From positions 22,869,730-22,933,729 of the forward strand of contig JARWIR010000001.1 in NCBI GenBank assembly GCA_029959085.1: a stretch of DNA of 64,000 nt, given 5' to 3'. A program made the translations under genes and the position numbers. Source of the stretch: Nemophila menziesii. Lineage: Eukaryota > Streptophyta > Magnoliopsida > Boraginales > Hydrophyllaceae. Below the pieces are notes generated by a model. The model did not search any database. It was not told where the DNA came from and saw nothing but the letters and a program-made list of their open reading frames with translations. Positions 11,811-24,573 of the stretch are shown piece after piece; positions within the stretch are counted from its first letter, which is position 1; each line of letters begins with the position of its first letter.

Positions 11811-13289
11811 TGATGTCTCCTCATTTGTGATAGTAAAATATACTCATGAGACATCATTTTAGGCTTATTTATTAGTTTATAGGTTGATTTTAGCTTAATT
11901 TAGTGCACTTTCCTATTTTGGGTCTTGATTTGTAGAATTATTATTTTTAGAGCATATTGGGTTTAATTGTTTATTTAGTGTGTAGCTTTAAAGATAATTA
12001 TGGAGATTAATTAGAGTCCAAGTCAAAGACAACAACTTATGGAAGGAGATATGCATGGAAATTGGAGATAAGGAAATAATTGCTAAAAAGATGGAAAAGG
12101 AAAAGCTGCCTAAATCTGGGATTCTGCAAAGATAGGCGTTTTTACCTAATAAAGAGGCCGAATTTGGTAAATTACTCCTAAAGGGTCTAGATAATTCTGT
12201 TGCGATTCTTTTGGTATCTTGTGGAGCAAAATCGGACCAATAATAAAGAAGTTATGACCAAAACAACGCAGCAGTGTTTATCTTTATTTCCATACGAATT
12301 TGAGTTGGGCTAGGAGTCTATTACTTAACTTATCTCTAAAGAAACGAATTAGGTCAACCTCTAACCTATAAATACAGCCTCTTAACACTCTTAAATCATC
12401 CTTGGTGAAACCTTAACCCAAGAGGAAGCTTAGAACACAAGAGAGAAGTCTGGAAGGAGCTGTCATCAACAATGTCTTCTTCTACCTTTAGATTTGTAAT
12501 TTCTTTCTTTTCTTTCATGAACTAATTTTCTTTAGCTTAAGTTTTAGCATATATGTATGAACCCTAGTTTTGATTGACATCTATCTAATTTGGGAATTTA
12601 ATGTTTTAAATAGAATTATAGTTTTTATTCTCTGTTTATGTGTTTGAATTTATATTCTGTGTTCTTGTGGACGGCCGCCATTAGAATTACCATCTAGTAA
12701 TTAGGATACCATTGACAACGGTGTTTAATTGCATGTTTAGCACATAACGTTTAGTTCTAGGTTTGATCTGACAACCCAACCTAGCTAGATAATCACTATG
12801 GTTGAGTCTTGTGACTCTTTACCAATTACAGGAAAAGTTTGCTTAGGAAGCCTTATTGACACAGGTAAATCCTATTTTAAACTACCGATAGCATATTGGA
12901 ACCGATTAGGGAAATACTACATGATTCACCCTTACATGTTTAGAACGGCAAAACTAGTGGGGATTACACGCTAATAACTTAAGCTATATTCTCATATCAC
13001 TTCTCTTTCATATTTAATTTTCTGTCTTTTAATTATTCTTAGTTTAATTTAGTTATTTAGAAAACAAAACAAAAATCTATTTATTTTTACTTTTATTTGC
13101 GTTTACTTGTTCTAGCTTTGATTATTTGCACTTGGTATTTGCATAAGATTCTCCTAACCTCTGTAGTCTCTGCGGAACGAATCTTTATCTAAAACTTGCA
13201 TACGATCTGTATACTTGCAGAACCGTGTAGTTCTAGGGTGTTTTTGCACTTATTTTATATCTTATTTTATCACACCCTAGGCCCCACCA
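11811..13289 (+). repeat. LTR type B (3' LTR of E1)
   Basis: This 1479-bp LTR runs TGATGTCTCC...CCCCACCA. It appears identical in sequence to the minus-strand LTRs at 13339-14817, 23088-24566 and 47411-48889, but differs from E1's own 5' LTR. A normal retrotransposition gives two identical LTRs, so E1 is a mosaic. Confidence 0.9.
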
Positions 13290-13338
13290 ACTTGCATACG
13301 ATCTATTGATGAGCTTCAATTTATTTTTATCACACCCT
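13290..13338. other. 49-bp spacer at the centre of the palindrome
   Basis: This filler sits between two U5 ends. It reads as three pieces: AACTTGCATACGATCT, found inside the LTRs; TTGATGAGCTTCAAT, found in the internal leader region (for example near 45386); and TTATTTTTATCACACCCT, matching the U5 end of the E3-type LTR at 37459-38997. It is not itself a palindrome. Confidence 0.75.
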
Positions 13339-14817
13339 TGGTGGGGCCTAGGGTGTGATAAAATAAGATATAAAATAAGTGCAAAAACACCCTAGAACTA
13401 CACGGTTCTGCAAGTATACAGATCGTATGCAAGTTTTAGATAAAGATTCGTTCCGCAGAGACTACAGAGGTTAGGAGAATCTTATGCAAATACCAAGTGC
13501 AAATAATCAAAGCTAGAACAAGTAAACGCAAATAAAAGTAAAAATAAATAGATTTTTGTTTTGTTTTCTAAATAACTAAATTAAACTAAGAATAATTAAA
13601 AGACAGAAAATTAAATATGAAAGAGAAGTGATATGAGAATATAGCTTAAGTTATTAGCGTGTAATCCCCACTAGTTTTGCCGTTCTAAACATGTAAGGGT
13701 GAATCATGTAGTATTTCCCTAATCGGTTCCAATATGCTATCGGTAGTTTAAAATAGGATTTACCTGTGTCAATAAGGCTTCCTAAGCAAACTTTTCCTGT
13801 AATTGGTAAAGAGTCACAAGACTCAACCATAGTGATTATCTAGCTAGGTTGGGTTGTCAGATCAAACCTAGAACTAAACGTTATGTGCTAAACATGCAAT
13901 TAAACACCGTTGTCAATGGTATCCTAATTACTAGATGGTAATTCTAATGGCGGCCGTCCACAAGAACACAGAATATAAATTCAAACACATAAACAGAGAA
14001 TAAAAACTATAATTCTATTTAAAACATTAAATTCCCAAATTAGATAGATGTCAATCAAAACTAGGGTTCATACATATATGCTAAAACTTAAGCTAAAGAA
14101 AATTAGTTCATGAAAGAAAAGAAAGAAATTACAAATCTAAAGGTAGAAGAAGACATTGTTGATGACAGCTCCTTCCAGACTTCTCTCTTGTGTTCTAAGC
14201 TTCCTCTTGGGTTAAGGTTTCACCAAGGATGATTTAAGAGTGTTAAGAGGCTGTATTTATAGGTTAGAGGTTGACCTAATTCGTTTCTTTAGAGATAAGT
14301 TAAGTAATAGACTCCTAGCCCAACTCAAATTCGTATGGAAATAAAGATAAACACTGCTGCGTTGTTTTGGTCATAACTTCTTTATTATTGGTCCGATTTT
14401 GCTCCACAAGATACCAAAAGAATCGCAACAGAATTATCTAGACCCTTTAGGAGTAATTTACCAAATTCGGCCTCTTTATTAGGTAAAAACGCCTATCTTT
14501 GCAGAATCCCAGATTTAGGCAGCTTTTCCTTTTCCATCTTTTTAGCAATTATTTCCTTATCTCCAATTTCCATGCATATCTCCTTCCATAAGTTGTTGTC
14601 TTTGACTTGGACTCTAATTAATCTCCATAATTATCTTTAAAGCTACACACTAAATAAACAATTAAACCCAATATGCTCTAAAAATAATAATTCTACAAAT
14701 CAAGACCCAAAATAGGAAAGTGCACTAAATTAAGCTAAAATCAACCTATAAACTAATAAATAAGCCTAAAATGATGTCTCATGAGTATATTTTACTATCA
14801 CAAATGAGGAGACATCA
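13339..14817 (-). repeat. LTR type B (3' LTR of E2)
   Basis: This is the mirror copy of 11811-13289. It is followed at 14818 by AG and the polypurine tract on the minus strand (14820-14833). Confidence 0.9.
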
Positions 14818-16338
14818 AGACCCCCAACTCAAAGTTGTATCGTCCCGATACAATAAAAGTAAAGAACAGTAGGGTAGTCATATAAACAAGAAGAAGTCGG
14901 AGGAGAACAAGAACAAAATATAATGAATGATCCTAGAGCATAAAATCCAAAAAGTCTCATGTAGTAATGCTCAAGAAATAATACTCAAATATGCCTAATA
15001 TACATGTAATCAACATTCCATAAATTCAAGTTAAGATTAATTTCGCAATGCCAGAATGAGAGGATGATAACTTAGTTCAGGTTAATGGCTATAGGTTGTT
15101 CATAGGTCCCAAATAAAGCATCTAATGATCCACTTACCTACTACCTAATAGCTCAATTGTTTCTCCACCTAGTAGTCAGAAATCCTAAGGTCTTGGTTAT
15201 AACTTGGCTTAAGGACGGGTGTGGTATATTTGGATAATGAAAAGTGAGCTTTTGGCTCTCTCCTCACTAGCCATCAACGAATCGCCCTAGAGCTTGAGTT
15301 GTTCACTCGAAGATGTTCTCACTCAACCCAATTTATTGATACTTTTTAATGTGCATCCCCAATAATCCCAATTAAAACCTTTGATGATATAAAATCCTCC
15401 TTGCCGGTCCGAATATATATTCTCTTTTCAAATCAATTTTTTTCTTTTGTATAGTCATGATTCTCTTTTGGATGTTCGAGATATCACGCTATTTTTCATA
15501 TATATATATTCTTTCTTTTTAATGCCCTTGTTGGCAAATTTAGCTCGTAGCTTCTTTTTCATTCACTATTACCCCGGCAAAGGGTTACAATAATAACAAT
15601 TCATCATCAATAAAATCACAAAGATAATTCCAAAATTCCCAAAGTTCCCTAATGATGAAACCCACCACCCCAAACTCAAGCTCTAAAACGAGTGTCTCAG
15701 GTTTTGCGATTCGAGTGCGGGTCATATAGATAAGTCCTAAAAACTATGGTAAGGATTATAATGTGTTTCAAATAAAAGGCTTTAGAAAGGCTCAGAGGGG
15801 CTAAGACGGATAAATAACAAACAAAAGGGTGAGAAAGTCTAAAGGCTTCAAGTGTTTTATCATGAAAGAATTGCCTTAGTCATTTTTCTAACTACCGGAT
15901 TTCGTTACTTTTTCACTAATAGTTCATAGACAAGTGGGTTTTCAACTAATTTTAAACCTCACGTTCTACACACCAAATAACTATCCCTAAGTTTCAACGT
16001 GATTTCTTAGCATTGTTCATTAACTTTTCTATCCTTTATTTCCTGTTTTCATGCATGCATCTAAACAATTTTGTTGCATCTTTCAAAAGCATACTACTTA
16101 CTATCATTGACCTAATAAAATCATGCTCAATAGGTACATTCAAAGATATTCTATGCCTAATTCAACCTAAAAAATTTTAAATTTTATGCAAAAACGAAAA
16201 GAAGATGAGGACAACGAATCCCCACCCCCAACTCAAAAGTGAGCCGTGTCCCCACGACTCGAAAAAGACTCAAGCATGAAATAAAATTTAAAATAAAACT
16301 AACTAAACTACCTAATGCATCCAAGCTATTGAGAAAAA
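14818..16338 (-). other. 3' non-coding region of E2
   Basis: This is the mirror image of 10290-11810, with PPT copies on the minus strand at 14820-14833 and 16224-16237. There are no genes. Confidence 0.7.
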
Positions 16339-16821
16339 TTAGAATGACTTACCTGGCTGGCCATAGAGATCCATCATGTCATCCTCATCTTCTGAAGCTG
16401 AGGGATCGGTGTAATCATCTATATCCTTGTACAAGGTCGAATTATCTACCCTTGTTTCCAATTGCATGATTTCTACCCAAAGGTCTTTGTTATCTTCACG
16501 TAATCTTTCAACTTCGTTCTGTAACTGAATCGCCCAAGGAGGAAGATCATAAGCAATTTTGGAAGAGGAGGTAGAAGAACCTTGGTCTTGGATTTTTATC
16601 TTGTCTAAAGGCCTCCTTGATGGTGTGGACATTCTAGCAGTTAATCTCTTCTTTGGTAGTGGTTGTTCAGGTGCCTGTTCTTTTGATTCTTCAGAAACCT
16701 CATCAATATGGATGGGTTTTTCAATGGTAGCTCCAGGCAATTTCTTATTCTTCCCAAGGATTGAACACTTTCTCTTGTATTCCATAGCTTCAGATCTATT
16801 AGTCATACTTGATTCACCCAC
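16339..16821 (-). CDS. 160-aa coiled-coil ORF downstream of pol (E2)
   Basis: The protein is identical to that of 9807-10289: an MTNRS-like start, a basic and Pro/Ser-rich middle, a Leu-rich coiled coil and an acidic tail. The function is unknown. It lies downstream of pol in the same direction. Confidence 0.6.
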   Translation of the reverse strand: MGESSMTNRSEAMEYKRKCSILGKNKKLPGATIEKPIHIDEVSEESKEQAPEQPLPKKRLTARMSTPSRRPLDKIKIQDQGSSTSSSKIAYDLPPWAIQLQNEVERLREDNKDLWVEIMQLETRVDNSTLYKDIDDYTDPSASEDEDDMMDLYGQPGKSF

Positions 16822-17753
16822 AACTCAAGTTATACCACGGATGGATTAAAATTTTAAGGAAAATTGGTGTAGCTTGATGTTGTAGCTTGGAATTGGTTAA
16901 AGAGAAAGGTTATTGGATTGATCTTGGAAGAACTCTTTAAAGCTTGTTGAATTTGATGGTGTTTTGATGGTGTAGTGTGATGAATTTGATGAAGGATTGT
17001 GTTTATGGAAGATGATGGAGAGGATTTGATGAGTTGTTTGTGTTAATTGTGAAGGTTTGCACAAGCTTTAAGATGTTTATATAGGGTTTGGGTCTGAAAA
17101 ATTCGTGGGTGGAAGGCTAGGGTTAATCTCATAAGGTAAGAGTTTGATTAGGAAAAGAATTCCTTCTTAAACCGCCTCTTGCGGTGCACCGGACATATCC
17201 CGCGGTGTACCGCAGCTTCTGTTGCTCCAAAATTTTTACCTACTGGATAATACCCGAGCTAGCACCCCGTGGTACGGGTTTTTGGGTCGCGGACCAGGGG
17301 TGCGGTGCAGGGGGTAGTCCGCAGCATGTCCGTCAAAAAACCCGAGGTACCCAACCCGTGGTACGGGTTTTAGGCGCGCGGACTAGGGTCCGGTGTACCG
17401 CGCCATGCCCCGCGATTTTTTTCGACCTTCTGGATAAAACCCGAGCTAGCCAACCCGTGGTACGGGTTTTTGGGGCGCGGTGCATCCCTGCGGACCATGG
17501 GGTAGTCCGCGGGGTAGTCCGCGCCAGACTTGAAGTTCCTCCAGATTTTTCCTTTTTGACCCCAAACTCGTTTCCTGCACAATAACACACTACCTTTCTC
17601 TCCCATTAGCTTGAAAACACAATTAAAAATTTACACTAACTAAAAACTAAACACTACAAAGCAAAAACAACTAATCTAAAAAGCAATTAAAACAAGGGGT
17701 GTCTCCCAAGAGCACTTTTGTTTAACGTCTTTGAGTTAGACGTGTACCTCAGG
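16822..17753 (-). other. Inter-ORF region of E2 with hairpin array
   Basis: This is the mirror of 8875-9806. The GC-rich array with AACCCGTACCACGGGTT hairpins spans about 17188-17528. The 133-aa and 85-aa frames across it read repeats and are not genes. Confidence 0.65.
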
Positions 17754-20700
17754 CTAATCGCATTCGACAAGGTAGATTTTCTCTCCTTGCTCAAAGTCCT
17801 CACTGTCATAGTATCTCTTCAAACGCTGGCCATTCACCATGAATGTCCGTTGCTCGGCTGGATTTTCAATCTCAATTGCTCCATGCGGTGTGACTTTGGT
17901 AACAATGTAAGGTCCCTCCCAACGGGATTTAAGCTTTCCTGGGTAGTTTGAAAATCGAGAGTTGTATAATAAAACCTTCTGTCCAATCTCGAGATTCTTT
18001 GGACGGATCCGTTTATCATGCCATCGCTTTGTTTTCTCCTTATAGAGACGTGAATTTTCATAGGCATGATAACGAAGCTCCTCCAATTCGTTCAATTGCA
18101 TCATCCTTTGTTTCCCGGCCAAGTCTGGGTCTAGATTCAGAGTTTTAATAGCCCAGTAGGCTCGAGCTTCTAGTTCAATCGGTAGATGACACGCTTTGCC
18201 GTAGACCATGCGATATGGAGATGCCCCAACTGGTGTTTTAAATGCTGTTCTGTATGCCCAGAGAGCATCATCTAGCTTTAAAGACCAGTCTTTTCTTGAT
18301 TTGTTCACGGTCTTCTCAAGAATAGATTTGATTTCCCGGTTGGAAACTTCAGCTTGACCGTTAGTTTGTGGGTGATAACCGGTTGAAGTACGGTGTTTCA
18401 CTCCAAACTTTTTAAGAAAATGTCTCACGGGAGCATTAAGAAAATGGGTACCTTTATCACTGATGAGAACACGTGGCGTACCATGTCTTGAAAAGATGTT
18501 TGATTTTAAGAATTTAATCACTGTTTGAGCATCGTTCTTTGGTGTTGCCACTGCTTCTACCCATTTTGATACATAGTCTACTGCAAGCAAAATATAAACA
18601 TTTCCATAGGAAGTGATGAAAGGTCCCATGAAATCTATTCCCCATACATCAAAGATTTCAACTTCAAGAATATTATTAAGCGGCATTGCGTCTCTTTTCG
18701 ATATGTTGCCAGTTTTTTGGCATCTGTGACATGATTGGACGAAACTGTGACAATCTTTGTGTATGGTTGGCCAATAGAACCCAGATTGAAGAATTTTAGC
18801 TGCGGTTCTATCGCCCTTAAAGTGACCTCCGTAAGGTGAACTATGACAACTTTCAATAATTTTCTCCATCTCACCTTCATGTACGCATCTTCTAACCACT
18901 TGGTCACTACATATCTTCCAGAGGTACGGTTCATCCCAATAATATTGTTTGGCCTGGTGGTTCAATCTTTGTCTTTGTTGTGGGTGGAAATCTTTGGGAA
19001 AGACACCACTCACAATGAGGTTGACTAGATCTGCATACCACGGCACAAAAGCACGTTTAATAGCAAAAAGTTGTTCATCAGGGAATACCTCTTTAACCGA
19101 TAATGGTTCTTTGTTCGCATCAGATCCTTCGAGCCTTGATAAATGATCAGCAACTTGATTGTCGCATCCTTTTCGGTCTCGAATATCTATGTCGAATTCT
19201 TGTAGCAATAGTACCCATCTAATGAGACGCGGCTTAGCGTCCTTTTTCTCCATGAGGTACCTAATAGCTGAATGGTCCGTGTATACAATAGTTTTCTTCC
19301 CAACCAGATAGGGACGAAATTTATCGAAAGCGTAAACCACGGCCAACATCTCTTTCTCCGTTACTGTATAATTCATCTGGGCAGCGTTGAAAGTCTTGCT
19401 TGCATAATAAATCGTGTGGAAAATCTTGTCTTTCCTCTGTCCCAACACAACACCCATAGCGTGATCACTAGCATCGCACATAAGTTCAAACGGAGCGTTC
19501 CAATCAGGAGGTATAACAACAGGTGTAGAGATCAGTTTTTCCTTAATCGTCAAAAACGCGCGAAGACATTCTCCAGTAAAATTAAAAGGAGTATCCTTTT
19601 CAAGTAAAGAGCAGAGCGGTTTGGCGATCTTGGAGAAATCTTTAATAAATCGTCGATAAAATCCTGCGTGACCCAAGAAACTTCTCACTCCTTTAACAGA
19701 AACCGGAGGTGGTAGTGTTTTGATAACTTCAATTTTAGCACGATCAACCTCCATCCCTGCCTTCGAAACTTTATGTCCCAACACAATTCCCTCTTGAACC
19801 ATGAAGTGGCATTTTTCCCAATTAAGCACGAGATCTTTTTCTCTACATCTCACAAGGACTTTCTCTAGATTACTCAAACAATCATCAAAACTGTCTCCAA
19901 ACACCGAAAAATCATCCATAAAAACCTCCAAATATTTATCAATCATGTCCCAAAATATAGCCATCATGCACCTCTGGAACGTGGCAGGTGCATTGCATAA
20001 ACCAAACGGCATTCTTCTGTAAGCAAAAGTACCAAACGGACATGTAAAAGTTGTTTTATGTTGATCAAGGGGATCCACACAAATCTGATTATAACCCGAA
20101 TATCCGTCTAGGAAACAGTAATATTCTCTCCCTGCAAGCTTGTCTAGCATCTGATCAATGAAAGGTAACGGGAAGTGATCTTTCTTTGTTGCTTTGTTCA
20201 GCCTCCGGTAGTCCATGCACACGCGCCACCCCACAACTGGTCTTGATGGTATGGCTTCGCCTTGATCATTAAGGGTGGTGGTAAAACCTCCTTTCTTAGG
20301 AACACACTGCACTGGACTAACCCAATCACTGCTAGCAATCGGATAGATAATTCCTGCGTCTAACAACTTGATAACTTCCTTCCTCACCACTTCTTTCATA
20401 GCTGGCATGAGTCTTCTCTGTCCCTCTATAGATCGCCCACCTTCGTTCTCAAGAATGATTTTGTGTTTGCAAACGGAAGGACTAATTCCCTTGATGTCAG
20501 CAATAGTCCATCCGATTGCTTCTTTGTTTGCGCGAAGTACTTGAAGTAGCTTCTCCTCTTGAGGACCTGAAAGGTTAGCAGAAATAATAACAGGCAAAGT
20601 TTTGTTCGTACCTAGATATGCATAGCGTAAGTGATCTGGAAGTGGTTTTTCTTCGAGAACAGGTGGACATATTATAGATGGTTGTTTCATTGGTTCAATG

Positions 20701-22961
20701 TCACCGGGCTCTCGAAGTAGTTCTCGTATGTTAAACCCTAATGCAGCAACATCTTCAGGGGGAATCTCGAGTTCTGGTGTTTCAGGTGCTAAGGCTTTGT
20801 CAAGATCATTTTCTAAGCTTTCTTCATTGAAGATTTCTTGCGTAATTTTTTCGATGACATCTACCTTGAAGCACTCGTCTTTCGCTTTAGGATATTTCAT
20901 AGCTTGAAACACATTAAATCGTACCTGTTCGCCTTGTACTCTCATGATCAACTCACCATTCTCAACATCAATTAGTGTACGCCCCGTGGCTAAGAATGGT
21001 CTACCCAAAATGATGGGGACATTCTTATCCGCGTCGTAGTCAAGGATAATAAAATCACAAGGAAAAATAAAAGAGCCCGCGTTAACTAAAACATCTTCAA
21101 TTTTACCTATTGGTCGTGAGAGGGAGCGATCCGCCATTTGTAGTACCACAGATGTAGGTACTACTTCTCCGATATTAAGCTTCTCGAACAGGGATTTAGG
21201 CATGAGATTGATGCTTGCACCTAAATCACATAATGCTTTCCCGGTCCAAGTTTCTCCAATGCCGATGGGAATTGTAAAACTTCCGGGATCTTCTAGTTTT
21301 GGTGGCAACTCATTTTGACATATAGCACTGCACTCCCTAGGTAATCCAATTGGTTCCCCAGTCTCTATACTTCGCTTGTTGGAGAGAATGTCTTTCATAA
21401 ATTTCATGTAGCTTGGCATTCTCTTGAGAGCTTCAACAAGGGGTATATTGATTTCTAATTTCTTCAACATGTCAATGAACTTCTTGAATTCCAGGTCATT
21501 GTCCTTCTTCCTGACACGTGAAGGGTATGGTGGTGGAGGGCGTGTATTGAGTTCCACTGGTTGTCTTGTCTTATCAGGTGTCTCGGCTTGGACACTCTTC
21601 GGTTTAACTACCTCCTTGGCTGTATCCTTGATTATTTCCTCCCCCCTTTGTTCTGGAATAGGGATAGGTTCTGGTCTTGGTGGAGGTAGTTGTTTTCCAC
21701 TTCTCAATTCAACTGCATGGCAAGAATCGTCCCTAGGAGCAACAGTATCACTTGGGAGTTGCCCCTTCGGCCTAGTTTGTAATGTACTCGCCATCTGTGA
21801 TATAGTATGCTCTAGTTGCTTTATAACCTTCTCCTGAGTTCGAACTTTTTGTTGGCTATAATTTATTTTCTTCTCAACGGTTTCCATTAATTTAGTCATA
21901 CTTGAAGTCAAACTCTGGAGTTGTTCTTGTTTTGCTAATTGCATTGATTTTTTAGGTGGATCTTTCTTCGGTTCTTGACAAGTTTTCTTCAAACTGGGTG
22001 CCTTTTTCTGAATGGGTTGTGGAGGATTATCAGGTTGAAGTTGGGATTGCTGATTAGCTTCTTGTTTTCTGTCCCCACTTCTTTGTTGTGGAGGTTGTTG
22101 ATAACTAGCGTAGCTTTCTTGAGGATATTGAACGGAAGCTACTGCTGGATTATTCATACATCCTGACCACACATGATTTCTTGATCCACAACCCAGACAC
22201 GAAGGAATTGTGCGTACCATATTTACCTGAGCAATTGTTCGGGCTTGTTCTGTCAGCTCTTCGAGTTGTTTAGCCAATTCCTTAAGCTTTAGAGATTCTG
22301 AATTGTTCTCCTTTACTGATTTCCTTGGCCAACTTCTCTCGTTCTCAAGAATTCTTTCCATCCCCAACTCAGCTTCTATAGGATCTAGCAACACAAAACC
22401 TATGTTTCCTACCGAATCTGCTTTTTCTCTTGATTTGTCATTAAGGCCTCCATAAAACAAGGTTAAATAATATTCTGGCGAGGATCTATGATATGGACAC
22501 CTCGCTTTCTTCTCTGTAAATCGTAACCATGCTTCACCCAAACTCTCTTCCTCTTCTTGTATAAATTGTTCAAGCTCCAACATCTCTTTTAAACGTCTAC
22601 TAACCGGATAAAAACGGTCTAGGAATCTTGTTTGGAGCTTGTCCCAATCTGGAATAACATGAGGGTGTTGGGTATCGTACCAATCGCTTGCACATCCGGT
22701 CAAGAAGAACTGAAACATCAAGTAATATACTTGCTCCCTAGTAACTCCTCTTACGATATAAGCATCACAGATTTGCATGAATTTCTGAATATATCGGATC
22801 GGATCTTGATGTGCATCTCCGCTGAATAATCCATGAGATGTAAATTGAGTTAGCATCCCAGGATCAGGTTTAAATTTCGCGGCTTGGATTTCTGGAGCGC
22901 GAATTCCTCGTGGCTCCACTCTGAACTCGATGGGTAGCTCAAGTCTCCTTGGGTTCTCCAT
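17754..22961 (-). CDS. Athila-type Gag-Pol polyprotein (E2), intact
   Basis: This 1735-aa ORF is identical in translation to E1. It carries Gag with a CX2CX4HX4C knuckle (residues 255-268), a DLGAS protease (about 579), FMDD reverse transcriptase (1014-1017), RNase H and a DD35E integrase (D1443, D1502, E1538). Unlike E1, this copy has matching 1479-bp LTRs on both sides, a PBS (23064-23081) and a PPT (14820-14833), so 13339-24566 is a structurally complete 11.2-kb element. It lacks its own TSD: the flanks are accct on the left and agtat on the right. That argues that it entered as part of the block and not by its own integration. Confidence 0.95.
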   Translation of the reverse strand: MENPRRLELPIEFRVEPRGIRAPEIQAAKFKPDPGMLTQFTSHGLFSGDAHQDPIRYIQKFMQICDAYIVRGVTREQVYYLMFQFFLTGCASDWYDTQHPHVIPDWDKLQTRFLDRFYPVSRRLKEMLELEQFIQEEEESLGEAWLRFTEKKARCPYHRSSPEYYLTLFYGGLNDKSREKADSVGNIGFVLLDPIEAELGMERILENERSWPRKSVKENNSESLKLKELAKQLEELTEQARTIAQVNMVRTIPSCLGCGSRNHVWSGCMNNPAVASVQYPQESYASYQQPPQQRSGDRKQEANQQSQLQPDNPPQPIQKKAPSLKKTCQEPKKDPPKKSMQLAKQEQLQSLTSSMTKLMETVEKKINYSQQKVRTQEKVIKQLEHTISQMASTLQTRPKGQLPSDTVAPRDDSCHAVELRSGKQLPPPRPEPIPIPEQRGEEIIKDTAKEVVKPKSVQAETPDKTRQPVELNTRPPPPYPSRVRKKDNDLEFKKFIDMLKKLEINIPLVEALKRMPSYMKFMKDILSNKRSIETGEPIGLPRECSAICQNELPPKLEDPGSFTIPIGIGETWTGKALCDLGASINLMPKSLFEKLNIGEVVPTSVVLQMADRSLSRPIGKIEDVLVNAGSFIFPCDFIILDYDADKNVPIILGRPFLATGRTLIDVENGELIMRVQGEQVRFNVFQAMKYPKAKDECFKVDVIEKITQEIFNEESLENDLDKALAPETPELEIPPEDVAALGFNIRELLREPGDIEPMKQPSIICPPVLEEKPLPDHLRYAYLGTNKTLPVIISANLSGPQEEKLLQVLRANKEAIGWTIADIKGISPSVCKHKIILENEGGRSIEGQRRLMPAMKEVVRKEVIKLLDAGIIYPIASSDWVSPVQCVPKKGGFTTTLNDQGEAIPSRPVVGWRVCMDYRRLNKATKKDHFPLPFIDQMLDKLAGREYYCFLDGYSGYNQICVDPLDQHKTTFTCPFGTFAYRRMPFGLCNAPATFQRCMMAIFWDMIDKYLEVFMDDFSVFGDSFDDCLSNLEKVLVRCREKDLVLNWEKCHFMVQEGIVLGHKVSKAGMEVDRAKIEVIKTLPPPVSVKGVRSFLGHAGFYRRFIKDFSKIAKPLCSLLEKDTPFNFTGECLRAFLTIKEKLISTPVVIPPDWNAPFELMCDASDHAMGVVLGQRKDKIFHTIYYASKTFNAAQMNYTVTEKEMLAVVYAFDKFRPYLVGKKTIVYTDHSAIRYLMEKKDAKPRLIRWVLLLQEFDIDIRDRKGCDNQVADHLSRLEGSDANKEPLSVKEVFPDEQLFAIKRAFVPWYADLVNLIVSGVFPKDFHPQQRQRLNHQAKQYYWDEPYLWKICSDQVVRRCVHEGEMEKIIESCHSSPYGGHFKGDRTAAKILQSGFYWPTIHKDCHSFVQSCHRCQKTGNISKRDAMPLNNILEVEIFDVWGIDFMGPFITSYGNVYILLAVDYVSKWVEAVATPKNDAQTVIKFLKSNIFSRHGTPRVLISDKGTHFLNAPVRHFLKKFGVKHRTSTGYHPQTNGQAEVSNREIKSILEKTVNKSRKDWSLKLDDALWAYRTAFKTPVGASPYRMVYGKACHLPIELEARAYWAIKTLNLDPDLAGKQRMMQLNELEELRYHAYENSRLYKEKTKRWHDKRIRPKNLEIGQKVLLYNSRFSNYPGKLKSRWEGPYIVTKVTPHGAIEIENPAEQRTFMVNGQRLKRYYDSEDFEQGEKIYLVECD

Positions 22962-23063
22962 CTGTAACTAAATCTGAAAAACAAAAACTAAAAACAAAAA
23001 GCGTAAAATAGAACTAACTAAAAATAAAAGCACAAGATATATGTACAAGGACTAACGATGTAG

Positions 23064-23081
23064 TCCCCGGCAGCGGCGCCA
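23064..23081 (-). other. Primer-binding site (E2)
   Basis: The same 18-base tRNA-Asp-like site as in E1, on the minus strand, six bases from the LTR edge at 23088. Confidence 0.85.
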
Positions 23082-23087
23082 AAAACT

Positions 23088-24566
23088 TGGTGGGGCCTAG
23101 GGTGTGATAAAATAAGATATAAAATAAGTGCAAAAACACCCTAGAACTACACGGTTCTGCAAGTATACAGATCGTATGCAAGTTTTAGATAAAGATTCGT
23201 TCCGCAGAGACTACAGAGGTTAGGAGAATCTTATGCAAATACCAAGTGCAAATAATCAAAGCTAGAACAAGTAAACGCAAATAAAAGTAAAAATAAATAG
23301 ATTTTTGTTTTGTTTTCTAAATAACTAAATTAAACTAAGAATAATTAAAAGACAGAAAATTAAATATGAAAGAGAAGTGATATGAGAATATAGCTTAAGT
23401 TATTAGCGTGTAATCCCCACTAGTTTTGCCGTTCTAAACATGTAAGGGTGAATCATGTAGTATTTCCCTAATCGGTTCCAATATGCTATCGGTAGTTTAA
23501 AATAGGATTTACCTGTGTCAATAAGGCTTCCTAAGCAAACTTTTCCTGTAATTGGTAAAGAGTCACAAGACTCAACCATAGTGATTATCTAGCTAGGTTG
23601 GGTTGTCAGATCAAACCTAGAACTAAACGTTATGTGCTAAACATGCAATTAAACACCGTTGTCAATGGTATCCTAATTACTAGATGGTAATTCTAATGGC
23701 GGCCGTCCACAAGAACACAGAATATAAATTCAAACACATAAACAGAGAATAAAAACTATAATTCTATTTAAAACATTAAATTCCCAAATTAGATAGATGT
23801 CAATCAAAACTAGGGTTCATACATATATGCTAAAACTTAAGCTAAAGAAAATTAGTTCATGAAAGAAAAGAAAGAAATTACAAATCTAAAGGTAGAAGAA
23901 GACATTGTTGATGACAGCTCCTTCCAGACTTCTCTCTTGTGTTCTAAGCTTCCTCTTGGGTTAAGGTTTCACCAAGGATGATTTAAGAGTGTTAAGAGGC
24001 TGTATTTATAGGTTAGAGGTTGACCTAATTCGTTTCTTTAGAGATAAGTTAAGTAATAGACTCCTAGCCCAACTCAAATTCGTATGGAAATAAAGATAAA
24101 CACTGCTGCGTTGTTTTGGTCATAACTTCTTTATTATTGGTCCGATTTTGCTCCACAAGATACCAAAAGAATCGCAACAGAATTATCTAGACCCTTTAGG
24201 AGTAATTTACCAAATTCGGCCTCTTTATTAGGTAAAAACGCCTATCTTTGCAGAATCCCAGATTTAGGCAGCTTTTCCTTTTCCATCTTTTTAGCAATTA
24301 TTTCCTTATCTCCAATTTCCATGCATATCTCCTTCCATAAGTTGTTGTCTTTGACTTGGACTCTAATTAATCTCCATAATTATCTTTAAAGCTACACACT
24401 AAATAAACAATTAAACCCAATATGCTCTAAAAATAATAATTCTACAAATCAAGACCCAAAATAGGAAAGTGCACTAAATTAAGCTAAAATCAACCTATAA
24501 ACTAATAAATAAGCCTAAAATGATGTCTCATGAGTATATTTTACTATCACAAATGAGGAGACATCA
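23088..24566 (-). repeat. LTR type B (5' LTR of E2)
   Basis: This 1479-bp LTR appears identical to the other type B copies. Its U3 edge GGAGACATCA ends at 24566 and is followed by AG and then foreign sequence, not by a polypurine tract. Confidence 0.9.
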
Positions 24567-24573
24567 AGTATAC
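24567..24573. other. Joint between E2 U3 end and fragment F
   Basis: The bases agtatac separate the LTR edge from aggaggcgcgg, the broken internal end of F. The first two, ag, equal the complement of the CT that lies between PPT and LTR in every intact copy, as expected for an unprocessed cDNA end. Confidence 0.6.

Larger units (their letters stand above)
3541..23087. repeat. Giant inverted repeat, arms 9749 bp
   Basis: Arms 3541-13289 and 13339-23087 are mirror images about position 13314. All paired ORFs and boundaries sum to 26628, and the translations in several frames are identical, so the arms are essentially identical at DNA level. Only the 49-bp spacer separates them. Outside the arms symmetry stops: the left flank is LTR type A and the right flank is LTR type B. 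Confidence 0.9.
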
